From Lunularia cruciata (taxonomy: Eukaryota; Streptophyta; Marchantiopsida; Lunulariales; Lunulariaceae), in NCBI GenBank assembly GCA_948567375.1, contig OX419759.1, positions 54,041,493-54,105,492 on the forward strand: a DNA stretch of 64,000 nucleotides. The letters run 5' to 3'. A program made the position numbers and the translations under genes. Below are positions 25,990 to 36,934 of the stretch, in pieces. Every line of letters begins with the position of its first letter. Positions within the stretch are counted from its first letter, which is position 1. The notes below the pieces were generated by a model. The model had not been told where the DNA came from. It worked only from the letters and a program-made list of their open reading frames with translations, and searched no databases.

Positions 25990-26384
25990 AATCCTAGAGT
26001 GCATCTTAGTTGAACTCTCATGGATAGTTTATCCATAAGTTGAAAGATTATCACCATCACTAATCTTGAGAACTAGCTGATGAAGGTGGTAGTATTTCTA
26101 TAACCGTACTAAGACTCTCTCAAATATCCCTCACCAAAGTCTCCAAAAGTGCTTTTACTCCACTACGCTCATGTCCTTTTGGAAGTCCTTCCACTCCACA
26201 AACCTCACACAATTCTTTGGTCTTAGATCTTCTCCCTCCCAATCTTGGTGAAGAAGGTCCAACATGCAAACCCAAGTCAAGCAATCCTCTCCTTTCCCTC
26301 AATCTCTTCCCTTTAAAAGTCAATGGACATTAACTTGCCTTATGTCCCTTCTCTCCACATAGAAAACACTTAGATTTACCCTTT
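25990..26384 (-). pseudogene. F: gag fragment with CCHC zinc knuckle
   Basis: At 26384-26340 the minus strand encodes KCFLCGEKGHKAS followed by a stop-disrupted C, a retroviral-type CX2CX4HX4C nucleic-acid-binding knuckle. It is followed in frame by a basic segment (TFKGKRLRERRG) and a 67-codon frame down to 26120. It lies upstream of E's gag, and E has its own knuckle at 24.27 kb, so this is a second element. It might be the missing gag of G1 displaced by E; this is inference. Repeat D2 begins within the knuckle's upstream flank at 26385. Confidence 0.6.
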
Positions 26385-29300
26385 TGTGGTACTCACATTT
26401 TTGTTTTTTTTCTTATTTTTGAAGAAGAAGTGTGCAAAAGAAGTCAAATTGCACTTGTATGGCACAAGAAGGCAAAGAAAGGGTCCTCAGGTTGTTACCC
26501 AAGGTGAAATGACTTCATGTCAAAAGCTGAGGTACTCGGAATTGCCCTATCAGCATACAACCCAAAGTAAGGAGACTTCATGTTGGGGGTGCTCAACTTG
26601 AGGTGAGGATTGTGTGACAACTTTTGTTTGGGATGAGATATTCAAGAAGGTATTGCATTCAAAAATGGTGGTCATACGCATGAGGGAAAATTGATAGTGA
26701 TAGGAGCATGCAAGAGGTGTGATTTCTTGGTAGAAACTTGAAGTGAAGAAAGATAGAGAAGGCGCACCACTATAAAATTTGGACAAGAGACAAAGCAATT
26801 ACAAGTAATTTTCCATTGCCATTAGGAAGTTGTCATGCGGGAGATTGTGGGAAGGGAAGTGTAATTGAAGATGCATTGGTGTGTCAAGAGGAAGTCAAGA
26901 GAGTTAGTCCAAAAATCAGTAGGAAGAATAGCTCCCAACCTTAAGTGGAAGAGAGAAAGATGGGAGGTGGGAAGAAGAACTCTGAATTTGTAGTGAGAAA
27001 TCATGCAATTCAGAGGCTAGATGTGATTGCAAGAATCAAAGTCTTGAGCAGGCTTCAGATCACATTCTTGGCATGGAACTAGAATGTTAGTTTTCCAGGT
27101 TTCATGACTAAGATCATGGAGAGTAGATATCTCAATGGCCCCAAGGGAGAAGAGAAGAGAGGAAATCCGGCTCAATGGACAAAGTCGGATTGGAGATAAG
27201 TACTCAAAAGCAAGGCAAGCATAGAGCATGGTGCCACATTCTTGGGGAATTCTTAGTTGAAGAAACCCAAGAAGTGAGAGATGTCTTCTCTTTGAAGCGC
27301 ACAAAGAATGGCTATAAAGTGGAGAGCTATAAAGATCCTATGAGGAGAGGTGTTGTAAGTGCACTAATGGTGATCTTGAAGCTGGAAAGAATGACCTATG
27401 TGATGAAACATCATGTGGTATTCTTCCACAAGATGTTTGCAGGAGAGCCAATCAATTGGGCAAAGTGTTTTCACTAACGTGCAAGATAGATGGTGTAGAA
27501 TTTGCGAGACAAGATGCCTCTAAATTACATTTTGCCATTTGTAGCCCATTCTATTTGGGGCTGAACTTGCTCAATGCGGCGGAGAGACACAAGATGGTGC
27601 CACACTTCCATCCCAATTTGAGAAGAGATGTTGATACGGAGGAGCAGCAAAACATCTTGCAAATCAGAAGCAACAACGAGTACTATGCGCAGACAAGGCA
27701 AAGCATGCAAGTGAAGGTAAACACTCCAAAGTCAAAGAAGAGGAGTCAAGAAGGAGAAGAAGAAGAAGTAGTGGCGGCAAGACTTCAGAAAACCAAAAAG
27801 GTGAACCCAAGGAGAGATTTGGTGGTAATTGCATCATCGGCAAAGAGTCAGAAGGAGAGGCCAAGTGCAAGGAAGAACACTTGGAAAAGGAAGAAGAACT
27901 TGAGTTCACACTGCAGAGGGGGGACATGAGTAGCGACAGCAATGATGGAGTAGAGATGCAGTCGGTACCCAAAGCGGAGGAAGTAAAGATGGAGATGGAA
28001 GAAGGAGGTGAACCAAGAACCAAAGACAAGGTTCCAGAGCAAGAGGAGAAGAGAGTGACTATTTAGAGAGGAGTCCGCTCTAGAAGGAAGGTGAAGTATG
28101 AAGCGGGACCAAGTAAGGTAAGAGAAGTAGAGAGTGGAAGTTTGGGGAGAAAATAATCCATTCCCATAAGGCGGTTGCGGCTAAGAAGACAAGTATCAAG
28201 AGAAGAAGAGGCAAAGAAGGAGACAAGTCCGCAAGTTGAGGTAACCTTGAGTGAAGGAGTGAAGTATTTGCAAGAGATTGTGTGCCCATTGTTAGTAAAG
28301 TTGGAGCGCAACAAGAAGGAAATGTAGTCAAAGTGTCCGGAGGTGAAGAGTGTATTGCAGGTGTTAGCAAGATTAGAAGAAGAGAACTCAGAATTGAAGA
28401 AGAGTGTAATCTAAGGTGAGGAAGAAAAGGACGTACTACAAGTAGATGCAATAGTGCAGAATCAAGTAATCAACAATTTGAAGAAGGAAGTGGGGAGTAG
28501 AGATAGAATAATAGAGCAGAATGACATAGCAAAAGAAAGACAAGTAGCGTAGAATGAGATCTTGAAACAACATTTTGTTGATTTGAGACTTGAGATTATT
28601 CATGCTATGGCGAGGGTTGCAGAGAAGGAGCAAGAGCTTGATAGGATGATGGAGAGTGTGGAGTAGAAGAAGCAACTCTAGCAAAGGGAGTTAACTGTGA
28701 GATATAGAGAAGAAGAAAGACTGAGAGGGTTACTTCGTAATCTGGAGGAGAAGATTATGCAAAAGGAGAAGGAGAAGGAAAAAGTGAAAGCCGAGTTCAA
28801 GGCAAAATTGGCAATGTATAAAGAAGATTGGCTTGTAGATCAAGATTGTGAGAGAAGAATGAGACTTGAGCCATTAGAGGAGATTGTGATAAAGATGAAT
28901 GCAATATTGAGTACAAAAGCCAGCGTGTGAATTGAAGAGACGAGACTGCATGAGTTGAAGTTGCTGGTGTAGGAGACAAGGAGGAGAAATGCAAAGGATA
29001 AAGAGTTGAATCCCTTGCTTATTAGTCTCAAAACTTGTGTCAATAGGAAGATACTAGAAGTAGAAGATAATATCACAATTAGATTAGATTTAGTGAAGCA
29101 GGAGATAGATAAACTTCGGAAGGATGTGAGAGCAAAACCCAAAGTAGATGACATAGGAGTGCAAATATCTTCAATAGATATTAAAGAAGAGTGGGTCGTG
29201 AGATAAAGAGTTAGATAGATTACCCACTAGTGTAATTGTAGATCAAAGTGAAGAAGTGTTAGAACTGGTAGAGGAAGTAGGAGTTGTGAAACTTGAGGAT

Positions 29301-29965
29301 AGTGTAGTGTGTGAAGTTATTTTGGTTTTGGAAGCCAAGGAAGAAGTAGACATCGGAATAGTAACAACTTTGAGATCTGAAGAGGCAGATATGAAGAGGT
29401 GCATTGTCATTTTGGATCTATAGGTAGGAAAAGTTGTTGTAGAATGGTATAGTTGTTAATAACTATCATTTGCTTCACTATTTAAGAGTGGCATTCACAA
29501 TAAAATGTTGTTTAGTGCTCACAATTTCTGAGAATCGATAAAGTGAAGTGTTGTGAAGCAGTGCTTGTTGTTTAGCAGTGCTCGTTGTTTGAGCTTACTT
29601 CCAAGTATCAACTTTGTGTGTGTTTGTGAGTGTTGGGAGAATTTTGAAGTGCAAGTGAGTGTGTTTGTTGGATGTTGGATTCTACAACCTTGATCTTCAT
29701 TTTGTGTGTTTGATCTTGAGTGAAGTGCAATCGGAGCAATGCCTTGATAGATCTAAGAGGAATTGTAGTGTTGGTAGTATTCTGCATTTGTAAGTACAGT
29801 GCAAAGTTGATGTGAAGCAATTTGGGTCAAGGACATTGTGCCTTCAGTGGAGGGCTGGAACACAATTTTGAGGTGAAGTTGTTTTGCAATGAAGTGTTAT
29901 TTTTGGGAGAGCTTGAATCATCACAATCAAGATTGTTTGGGGAGATTTGATAGAGTTGGGATTAA
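26385..29965 (+). pseudogene. D2: gene-carrying repeat D, 5' end intact
   Basis: The 5' terminus TGTGGTACTCACA at 26385 matches the termini at 29966 and 40670. A TATA box (TATAAAA, 26771-26777) lies ~390 bp in, at the same place as in D3. Coding remnants follow: MGGGKKNSEFVVRNHAIQRL near 26960, KRTKNGYKVESYKDPMRRGV near 27300, a basic/acidic linker, and the coiled-coil segment (28600-29180, KVKAEFKAKLAMYKEDW and EVEDNITIRLDLV). Several stops and frameshifts. Its start codon appears lost (AGT where D3 has ATG-AGT context). Its 3' end is cut by D3, which begins inside D2's 3' region after GGGATTAA. It is inserted in the gag fragment F. Function unknown. Confidence 0.75.
26771..26777 (+). promoter_or_regulatory. 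TATA box of D2
   Basis: TATAAAA about 390 bp from the 5' terminus and ~20-30 bp before the expected ORF start; conserved in position with D3 (30352-30358). Confidence 0.5.
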
Positions 29966-32508
29966 TGTGGTGCCCACATTTTTTGTTTTTTTCAAAATAA
30001 AGGAGAAGAAGTGTATAGAGAAGTCGGATTGCGCCTGTATGGCCGAAGAAGGCGAAGAAAATTGTTTTCGGGATGAAACCCGAAGTAAAGTGACTTTGGG
30101 TCATAAGGCAAAGTACTCGGAAATGCCGTGTCAGCATACAATACAAAGTAAATTGTCTTCGGCTCGGAGGGAGCTCGACCCGAGGCAAAGACAGTCTAAC
30201 AACCTTTCGTCGGGGCGAGAAATTCAAGAAGGGGCCATTTCAAAACTGGAGGCTCATACGTGTGAAGGTTGATTGACAGTGACAGGTGCATGCCGGAGGT
30301 GTGATTTCTCGGTAGAAACTCAAAGTGACGGAAGGCAAAGAAGTGCAACTCTATAAAAATTGAAACTGCAACGACAAAATGTCGAGCAATTTTCCTTTGC
30401 CGTTGAGGAGTCGTCTTGCAGGTGATCGGGGAAAGGGAAATAGAGTTGGACTCGTGTTAGTGCGCAAGGGAGAAGTCGCTAGAGAGAAATCGAGAGACAG
30501 TAAGAAAGTAGAAGAGATGGGAGGAGGGAAGAAGAACTCCAAATTTGCAGTGAGAAATCATGCAATTTGGAGATTAGATATAATAGCGAGGATCAAAGTC
30601 TTGAGCCGACTTCGGATCACTTTTCTGGCATGGAACTGGAATGTAAGTTTTCCAAGATTCGTGATAGAAATCATCAAGAGTAAATGTCTCGATGGTCCCG
30701 AGGAAGAGGAGAAGAGAGGAAATCCATCACGCTGGACAGAGTCGGATTGGAGACTTGTACTCGGGAAGGAGGTAGGCTCGGAGCAGGGAGCCACCTTCTT
30801 GGGGAATGGAGAGATAGCCCAAGAAACGCAGGAGGTGAGAGATGCCTTCTCGTCGAAGAGGACGAAGAATGGGTACAAAGTTGAGAGCTACAAAGACCCT
30901 ATGAGGAGAGGAATTGTGAGTGCACTAATGGCCATCCTAAAGCCGAAGAGAACTACCTATGTGATGAAACACCAAGCGGTGTTCTTTCACAAGTTATTTG
31001 CAGCAAAACCGATCAATTGGGCAAGGTGCTTTCACGGAAGAACAAGGTAGATGGTGTGGAATCTGCGGGATAAGTCGCCTCCACACTACATCATATCATT
31101 TGCAGCACATTTTTACCTTGGGTTAAATTTGCTCAATTTGGCAGAGCGCAATAGAATGGTGTCTCATTTCCATCCTGATTTGAGAAGAGAAGTCGATGCG
31201 GAGGAGCAGCAATACATATCCAAATCCGGAGCATGGACGATTACTACGCGAAGACAGGGAAGAACATGGAGGTTGTTGAAAGTACCCCAACAAAGAAGAG
31301 AACTCGGCAAGCAGAAGCTGAAGAAAACAAGAAACCTCAGAAGATGCAGAAAAATAACCCAAGGCGAGGAATGGTGGTGATTGAGTCAGAAGATGAAGAC
31401 TCAGAAGGCAAAGCCGAGCTCAAGACGGACGACTCGGAACGTGAGGAGGAACCTGAGCTGACATTACAGAGTAGAGATACAAGCAGTGACAGTGAGGAAG
31501 GAGGAGAGATGACATCGGTATCAGCGGCTGAAGAATACGAAGAAGAAATGCAAGCCAAAGTAGAAACCAAAGATAATGCGGCGTTGGAAGACAAAGTACC
31601 AGTGCGTGAGGAGAAGAAGATCGCAATACAGCGAGGAATTTGCTTGAGACGTAAGGCGAAGTGTGAAGCGGGACCGAGTAGAGTGAAGGAAGAGGTAGAA
31701 GAAAGCTCGGGCAGTGAGGCATTGATCCTGATACGAAGACTCCAGAGAAGAAGGCGAGTATTGGGAGAACACGAGGAAAGAAGAGAGACCACTCCGCGGG
31801 AGGACGAAGTTGCCAATAATGGAGTAGATTACCTGCAGACGGTAGTATGCCCACTGTTGGTGAAGATGGAGAAGAAGAAGAAGGAGATGCAGTCTACTTG
31901 TCCAGAGGTAAAGACTGTGTTGTAGGTCTTATCAAGATTAGAAGAAGAAAACTCGGAGTTGAAGAAGAGTATAACCCAAGGTGAGGAAGAGAGAGAAGTA
32001 CTACGAGCGGAAGTAGTCAAGAGAAGTCAGGTAATCGAAGACCTGAAGAGAGAAGTGAGTTATTGAGAAGATCTTGCAAGGAAGAGTGACATTTCAAGGG
32101 AGAGACAGGTAGCGGAGCACAAAATCTTGAAGCAGCAGTTTGCTGATTCAAGAGTAGAACTTATCCATGCTATGGCGAGGGTAGCATCGAAGGATCAAGA
32201 GCTCGATCGAGTGATGGAAAGTATGGAGGAGAAGAAGCAACTTTGGCAACAAGAGTTGGCTGTGAGATATAGAGAAGAAGAGAGATTACGAGAATTATTT
32301 CGTAATCAGGAAGAGAAGGTTGAACAAAAGGAGAAAGAGAAGGAAGCGGTGAAGAGCAAATTCGAAGAAGAATTGGTGATGTACAGAGAGGAATGGCTTG
32401 CAGATCGGGAACAAGAACGCAAGACAAGATTGGAGCCATTGAAGGAAATAGTCCTCAGAGTGAATGCGATGTTAAGTATAGAGGCCAATGTTTGAATTGA
32501 GGAGACGA
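29966..32508 (+). pseudogene. D3: gene-carrying repeat D, 3'-truncated
   Basis: Starts TGTGGTGCCCACA at 29966, inside D2. A TATA box at 30352-30358 is followed by a 223-codon frame from ATG 30379. The N-terminal MSSNFPLPL matches MPSKFPIPL of D4, which supports this start. Residues 1-60 are basic. About residues 60-330 form the conserved globular part (FLAWNWNVSFP, GNPSRWTESDWRLVLGKE, NGYKVESYKDPMRRG, VFFHKLFAAKPINWARCF, FYLGLNLLNLAERNRM). Then come an acidic Glu/Ser linker and a coiled coil ending near LSIEANV. It is broken by TAG at 31048, one frameshift near 31230, and TAG and TGA-type stops after 31920. Homology ends at 32508, against a 16-bp inverted repeat. Resemblance to the putative plant transposon protein domain is from memory and weak. 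Confidence 0.78.
30352..30358 (+). promoter_or_regulatory. TATA box of D3
   Basis: TATAAAA 21 bp before the ORF start at 30379 and ~386 bp inside the element's end; the equivalent box is present in D2. This suggests D carries its own promoter, though a start site this close to the ATG would leave almost no leader. Confidence 0.5.
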
Positions 32509-32548
32509 GACCTATTAACCACTAGATAGTTGTAGTGGTTAATAGGTC
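32509..32548. repeat. Perfect 16-bp inverted repeat at the D3 breakpoint
   Basis: GACCTATTAACCACTA (32509-32524) and TAGTGGTTAATAGGTC (32533-32548) are perfect reverse complements around an 8-nt loop. They sit exactly where homology to the D family stops. Confidence 0.85.
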
Positions 32549-32820
32549 ATCTATGGCAATAGTGAATCTTTTTGGGTAGCCTAGAGCCACTTTACTCATA
32601 CTCATAAGTTTCCAAAGTTTTGGAGAGGGAGGTCCTTGATTTGTTAGGGACTCATAGTTACAACAATTGATAAAACCCAATGTCAATGACAAAGAGTAGG
32701 CAATGGATTGTTTTATTGGTATTACCACTATTTCAACCATTTTCAAGGTATCTGGGTGTCAAGTGTCAGGTCAGGTAATGGACATGAACCATTTAACTTG
32801 GATTGTGAGCTATGGATTAG
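32549..32820. other. Unassigned spacer between D3 and A2
   Basis: No features recognised. Its last five bases, ATTAG, form the left target duplication of A2. Confidence 0.5.
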
Positions 32821-33070
32821 GGTAATACCATTAGCCAGAAAAATTATCTAAAGGTAGAAATTGGCTTTTTAATATCTTTAGAGATGTCATACACAATAGT
32901 CTAAGTAGATTAGATAGAAGTGTCACTAAAGGAGGATTTCACCCCTAGTTCACTTTGAGTGGATTCTCTTTGTTATATTGTAAAGACAATATACTCCTTT
33001 GGGGCATCAAAGTATTGAGGAATTAAAATTTGTATTTCTCTTGGGATTTCTCTTGTCCTCAAAACATTAA
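32821..33070 (+). mobile_element. A2 5' LTR, internally deleted
   Basis: Aligns to both ends of family A LTRs (GTAATACCATTAG at the start, TTCTCTTGTCCTCAAAACATTA at the end) but is only ~250 bp, so roughly 300 bp of the middle is missing. It is followed immediately by a primer-binding site. Preceding ATTAG and the ATTGG after the 3' LTR at 52795 look like an eroded 5-bp target duplication, which ties this LTR to the one 19 kb downstream. Confidence 0.82.
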
Positions 33071-33072
33071 AA

Positions 33073-33084
33073 TGGTATCAGAGC
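33073..33084 (+). promoter_or_regulatory. Primer-binding site, initiator-tRNA-Met type
   Basis: TGGTATCAGAGC, the exact 12-nt motif complementary to the 3' end of plant initiator methionine tRNA, located 2 nt after the LTR end. It primes minus-strand DNA synthesis. Confidence 0.93.
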
Positions 33085-35759
33085 AAGTGTTTTAGTGAAT
33101 GGATCACTCTTCTTGGAGGAAGTTCCCTGGTTCCATTGAATGCTCAAAATTGGATGCTTTTAGGCATCTTTGTGCAATTTTCAACTGCTTTAGATACCAT
33201 TTTACATCTATGTATCCTTTTTGGTAAAGTAGCTATTACAGATTTGAAAAACAACATGCTATTGAGACAATGATTTTGAAGGGAGAAAAAGAAGTGTAAT
33301 TAAAAGATTGGGATGTTTTGGAGAGAGGATGGGATGGATGTTCCTGGAGGACAATTCTTGCAACTCACTTTCTTTTCTTGAATTTGTTCTACATCAAGAT
33401 TATATACATCCGATGCAAGCAAGTGAAAGTATATTTTATTCACCATTTTGGAGCAGAGTTCATAGATGTAGTAATGAATGTGCTAAATCTTATGATTCTA
33501 CTTATTATGATATACAATAGAGAGTAGGATTTGATAATTTATATTCTATTATGATGCAATGGATTTGAACATATCAAATCCATTCCCTTTCAACACTCAA
33601 GTAGAAATCAGTTATGTAGTTAGACCAAAGTGATATTTGGAGATTTTGTAGTGCATAATATTTGGTGATAGCCTTTGAGGTTCCAATTGTCCGTGCCTCC
33701 TCCCAAGTGATCATATTAGCCCTCTATTGAAGTTGGAAGAATTGATTGAGTGTTTGTCATGTGTACAAATCATTGAGCTGCATTTGTAGGATTTGATACA
33801 AGAATTGTAGGGATCTTGAATGAGTTTCAAGAGATCAAGATGATAATGGAGGCATTACAAAGTCAAGTATGTGCCTTCAAGAATAGTAATGTAATGCAAG
33901 AAGGAAAATCATCCCAAAACCTAATAACAATGGCTTAAATACTTGTAGAGTCACTCATGACAATGGCATCAACCTCAATCAACAATGAGTGCACATTGTT
34001 ATTGCAGATGACAAAGACATGCAACATCAAACCTTACAAGGGACAACATTCATGGGAGTAGAAAATTAGGTCTCAAGAATGAATTTTTACTCACAATAGA
34101 GATCACCTATCATTTTACAAGTGTATTTTCATGTGGGTACCTAATTAATAAAGCTCATAAAATACAATGCTTGAGAATGATCAATGTTGGCAAAAGGAAG
34201 AGAGATCAATTGGATAGCAATGCAAGAAGGACTGTTGAAGAATTTCCAATTTGTGGATTTTGTGTAGATGACACAAACCATCTATTGAGGTTGAAGCAAA
34301 AGAACATCATCCAAGAATACTTGGAAGTAGTTTTTGATCTATAGGTCGTGATAGCCAATATGAGCCTAATAGAAGCTCTTGACAATTTCAAATGGGGTTA
34401 ACAAAGGAAATTTTCCAAGAGGTAATGGTAAAACATCCTCGTAGCATTTTTGAAGCCATTATGTATGCTTAGAGAATAGCAAGAGCACTTAGAGGAGGTG
34501 AAGGGGTAGTCTTGACACAACAATATTGAGTTGAAACACTACACTTTGGTGGACCAATTCTTATAGAATTAGGCAACATTTTTGTTTGAAACCAAGGAGC
34601 AAAACCACTCTAAGGAGAAAAAGGACATGTCCAAGAAAGGAGAGATGGATTCCCATGAGGAGAAGGGGCTTGAGTAAAATAATGAAGTTTTAACAATTGT
34701 AGTTGATTAAGGCATATAGCCATTAATTATTGTGCCTGCCTTCCTAGGGCACAATAATTAATACAACCAATCTTTGAACAACTTGGAGAAATGAATCAAA
34801 GAGGAGGATGCTTAAATCACATACAAAAACAAAGATTGTTAATAAATGTACCTTGTAATCTTATTCAATCAATGGAGACAAGTGAAACTGGGGGGAGGAA
34901 GAGGATGAGTGTGCAAAGATTGAGGAAGGTAAATGCATAATTGATTCTTGTAAATGGAGTCCTAGAAAAAATCAAGTAAAAAAATTAATAAACCTTGGAG
35001 AAATAGACAATTTCTTGTCTTGCTTTGTTGCAATAAGGTTGGAGATGGAACTAGAGAATGATAAGAATGAAGATGTAGAGTTACCTAATGGATGATTGAG
35101 TTGTTACCTAGAAAGGTAACTTTCTCTTTAGGAAAGCATCAAGAAGAAATTGAGTGGCAAGTGATACAATTAGCTCGTCATGATGTGATCTTAGCCATGT
35201 TGTAGATAAAGCACTACCACCCCATGGTAGATTGGAGAAGAAAAATAGTGAGAATTAGCCAATGGAATATTTGGAGATAAGAAAAGATCACAAAGGTAAG
35301 AATGGCTTCTCTATATCATAGGAATAACATCTATCAATAAGATAGATAGATGTTTCATATGTCTAATAAGAAAATTCCAAAATGCACAGTTCAATAGGCA
35401 AATTCTTAAGAATTTGAAAGATGTGATTGATGAGTTTCAAGATGTCTTTCTTGATAATTTACCCTAAGAATTACCATCAAAATGTAGAGTAGATCATAAA
35501 TATTAGATATTTCTTGGGAAGATACTTCCTTGTAAAGCCTCATATCAACTTTCACCTCATAAGTTGGAGGAGTGAAAAGATCAAATCAAGGATATGTTAC
35601 AAAAAGGGTTTATCCAGCCCAACGTATCAACATATGGGGCTCTTGTCTTGTTTGTGAAAAAGAAAGATGATATGATGCAAATGTGCATTGACAATTAGGG
35701 CCTAAATCAACAGATGAAGGAGCAAATATCCATTATCTAGAATAGATGACCTATTTGAT
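33085..35759 (+). pseudogene. A2 gag, protease and N-terminal RT (decayed)
   Basis: Region between the primer-binding site and the B2 insertion. Only short broken frames remain. The clearest part is the start of reverse transcriptase near 35460-35759, where the DNA matches A1 (DMLQKGFIQPNVSTYGALVLF, VKKKDDMMQMCID). The breakpoint at 35759 corresponds to A1 position ~275. The gag portion (33.1-35.1 kb) is recognisable mainly by position. The element continues at 42370 after the inserted block. Non-functional. Confidence 0.75.
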
Positions 35760-36185
35760 TGTAAAATTCCAAGACCGAGGAGAGAAATAAGAGAATGGAA
35801 GCTCACATTGGGACACTTGAATGAAGGAAAACCCCAAATGCCTAGCATGAGCTTAGGCTTTGGTATCTATAGGTAACATACAAAGCCCTTGAGAAGCTTC
35901 TCAAGAAGCTTCCTTGAGCCACTTTCTTTGAGTGCAAGCCAAGTTAACCAGGAAGCTTCTCAAGAAGCTTCCTTCTAGAAGCCGCCTACTTGGCATGCAA
36001 GCTAATCTAGTTAGAAGCTTCTAGAAGCTTCCTTCTAGATGCTATTTGCTTGGGGTGCAAGTTAAGCTAGTCGAGAAGCTTCCCAAGAAGCTTCCTAGAT
36101 GTTTTTGGAATATTTTGGGTTAATTTGGCTTATTCTTTACTTTGTTAGCCTTACTAACTATGTCGCTAAACTCCATATTGTTACA
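35760..36185 (-). mobile_element. B2 3' LTR
   Basis: 426 bp, TGTAAAATTCC...ATTGTTACA on the + strand (LTR reads minus), about the same length as the B1 LTRs (424 bp) and clearly homologous. It carries the same GAAGCTTC-rich heat-shock-element array and TATTTATAG-like TATA region. The internal sequence right after it (TATTCCTCC) is the polypurine-tract side. It interrupts A2's RT. Confidence 0.92.
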
Positions 36186-36934
36186 TATTCCTCCACCCCT
36201 AGTTGATGATGTCCTCTTTGCCATTGAAGCTTCAAACTCCTAGATGGCCATATATGCATTTTGGAGGTGAGAAAGAGGTTCTTATGTCACATCATGAAGA
36301 TGATACCCTTTCCAAAGGACCTTGTACTCCGTATGTTGTTGGCGTCCTCATTGAATGTGGTGATGCGCAAGGATATGATCAACTTTGTACTCATGATCAT
36401 TGATAGGGACATGAGGAGGAGGGGGTTGGACTCAAGAGGAAGAAGAAGAGGGCTTAGGAACAAAGAGTTTTAAGTTGGAAACATGAAAGACAAGATGGAT
36501 GCGCATATGACAAGGCAAGGCAAGTCAATAAGCAACAAGATAGACAATTTAGGTGACATCAAAAGGTCTTATCCAATTAGGGGCAAGTTTACAAACTTGG
36601 GTATCAAGTGGGAGGGGTAGATTATTAGAGAATAGCATAACTTTATCACCGACTTCAAAGGTGAGATCACAACGATGGTGGTCCGCATATTTTTTTTGAT
36701 GATTTTGAGCAACAAGGAGGTGAGATTTGGCTTGTTGGAGAGATTTGGAGATGGTGGTCAAGAAGGTTGAAGTACGAGGGACTTGAGACGGAGGAGGAGA
36801 AAGAAGAGAATCTGGGACAAGCGGATCTTGGCCAAAATTGAGAAAGAAAGGAGAAAATCTAGTGCTTGCCTGTTTGGAATTGTTGTAGGCAAATTTTGTA
36901 GCTGCAAGACATTCATCTCAATTGGTATGGTGGA
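36186..36934 (-). pseudogene. B2: integrase C-terminus and chromodomain remnant
   Basis: Minus-strand remnant of the same polyprotein end as B1: chromodomain-region DNA next to the LTR, then a frame with KSHLLVAQNHQKKYADHHRC and FEVGDKVMLFSNNLPLPLDT (36549-36761), extending to the AYNNSKQ-type integrase segment. It stops at the D4 terminus at 36935; everything upstream in the element is missing. Several stops and small changes relative to B1. Confidence 0.85.

Noticed and set aside
25860-26120. 5' LTR of element E
   Set aside because: Compared with C1 and C2 in both orientations; no matching sequence and no primer-binding site, so E is treated as 5'-truncated.
33073-33084. tRNA gene fragment (TGGTATCAGAGC)
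   Set aside because: Only the 12-nt complement of the initiator tRNA 3' end, placed after an LTR: a primer-binding site, not a tRNA gene.
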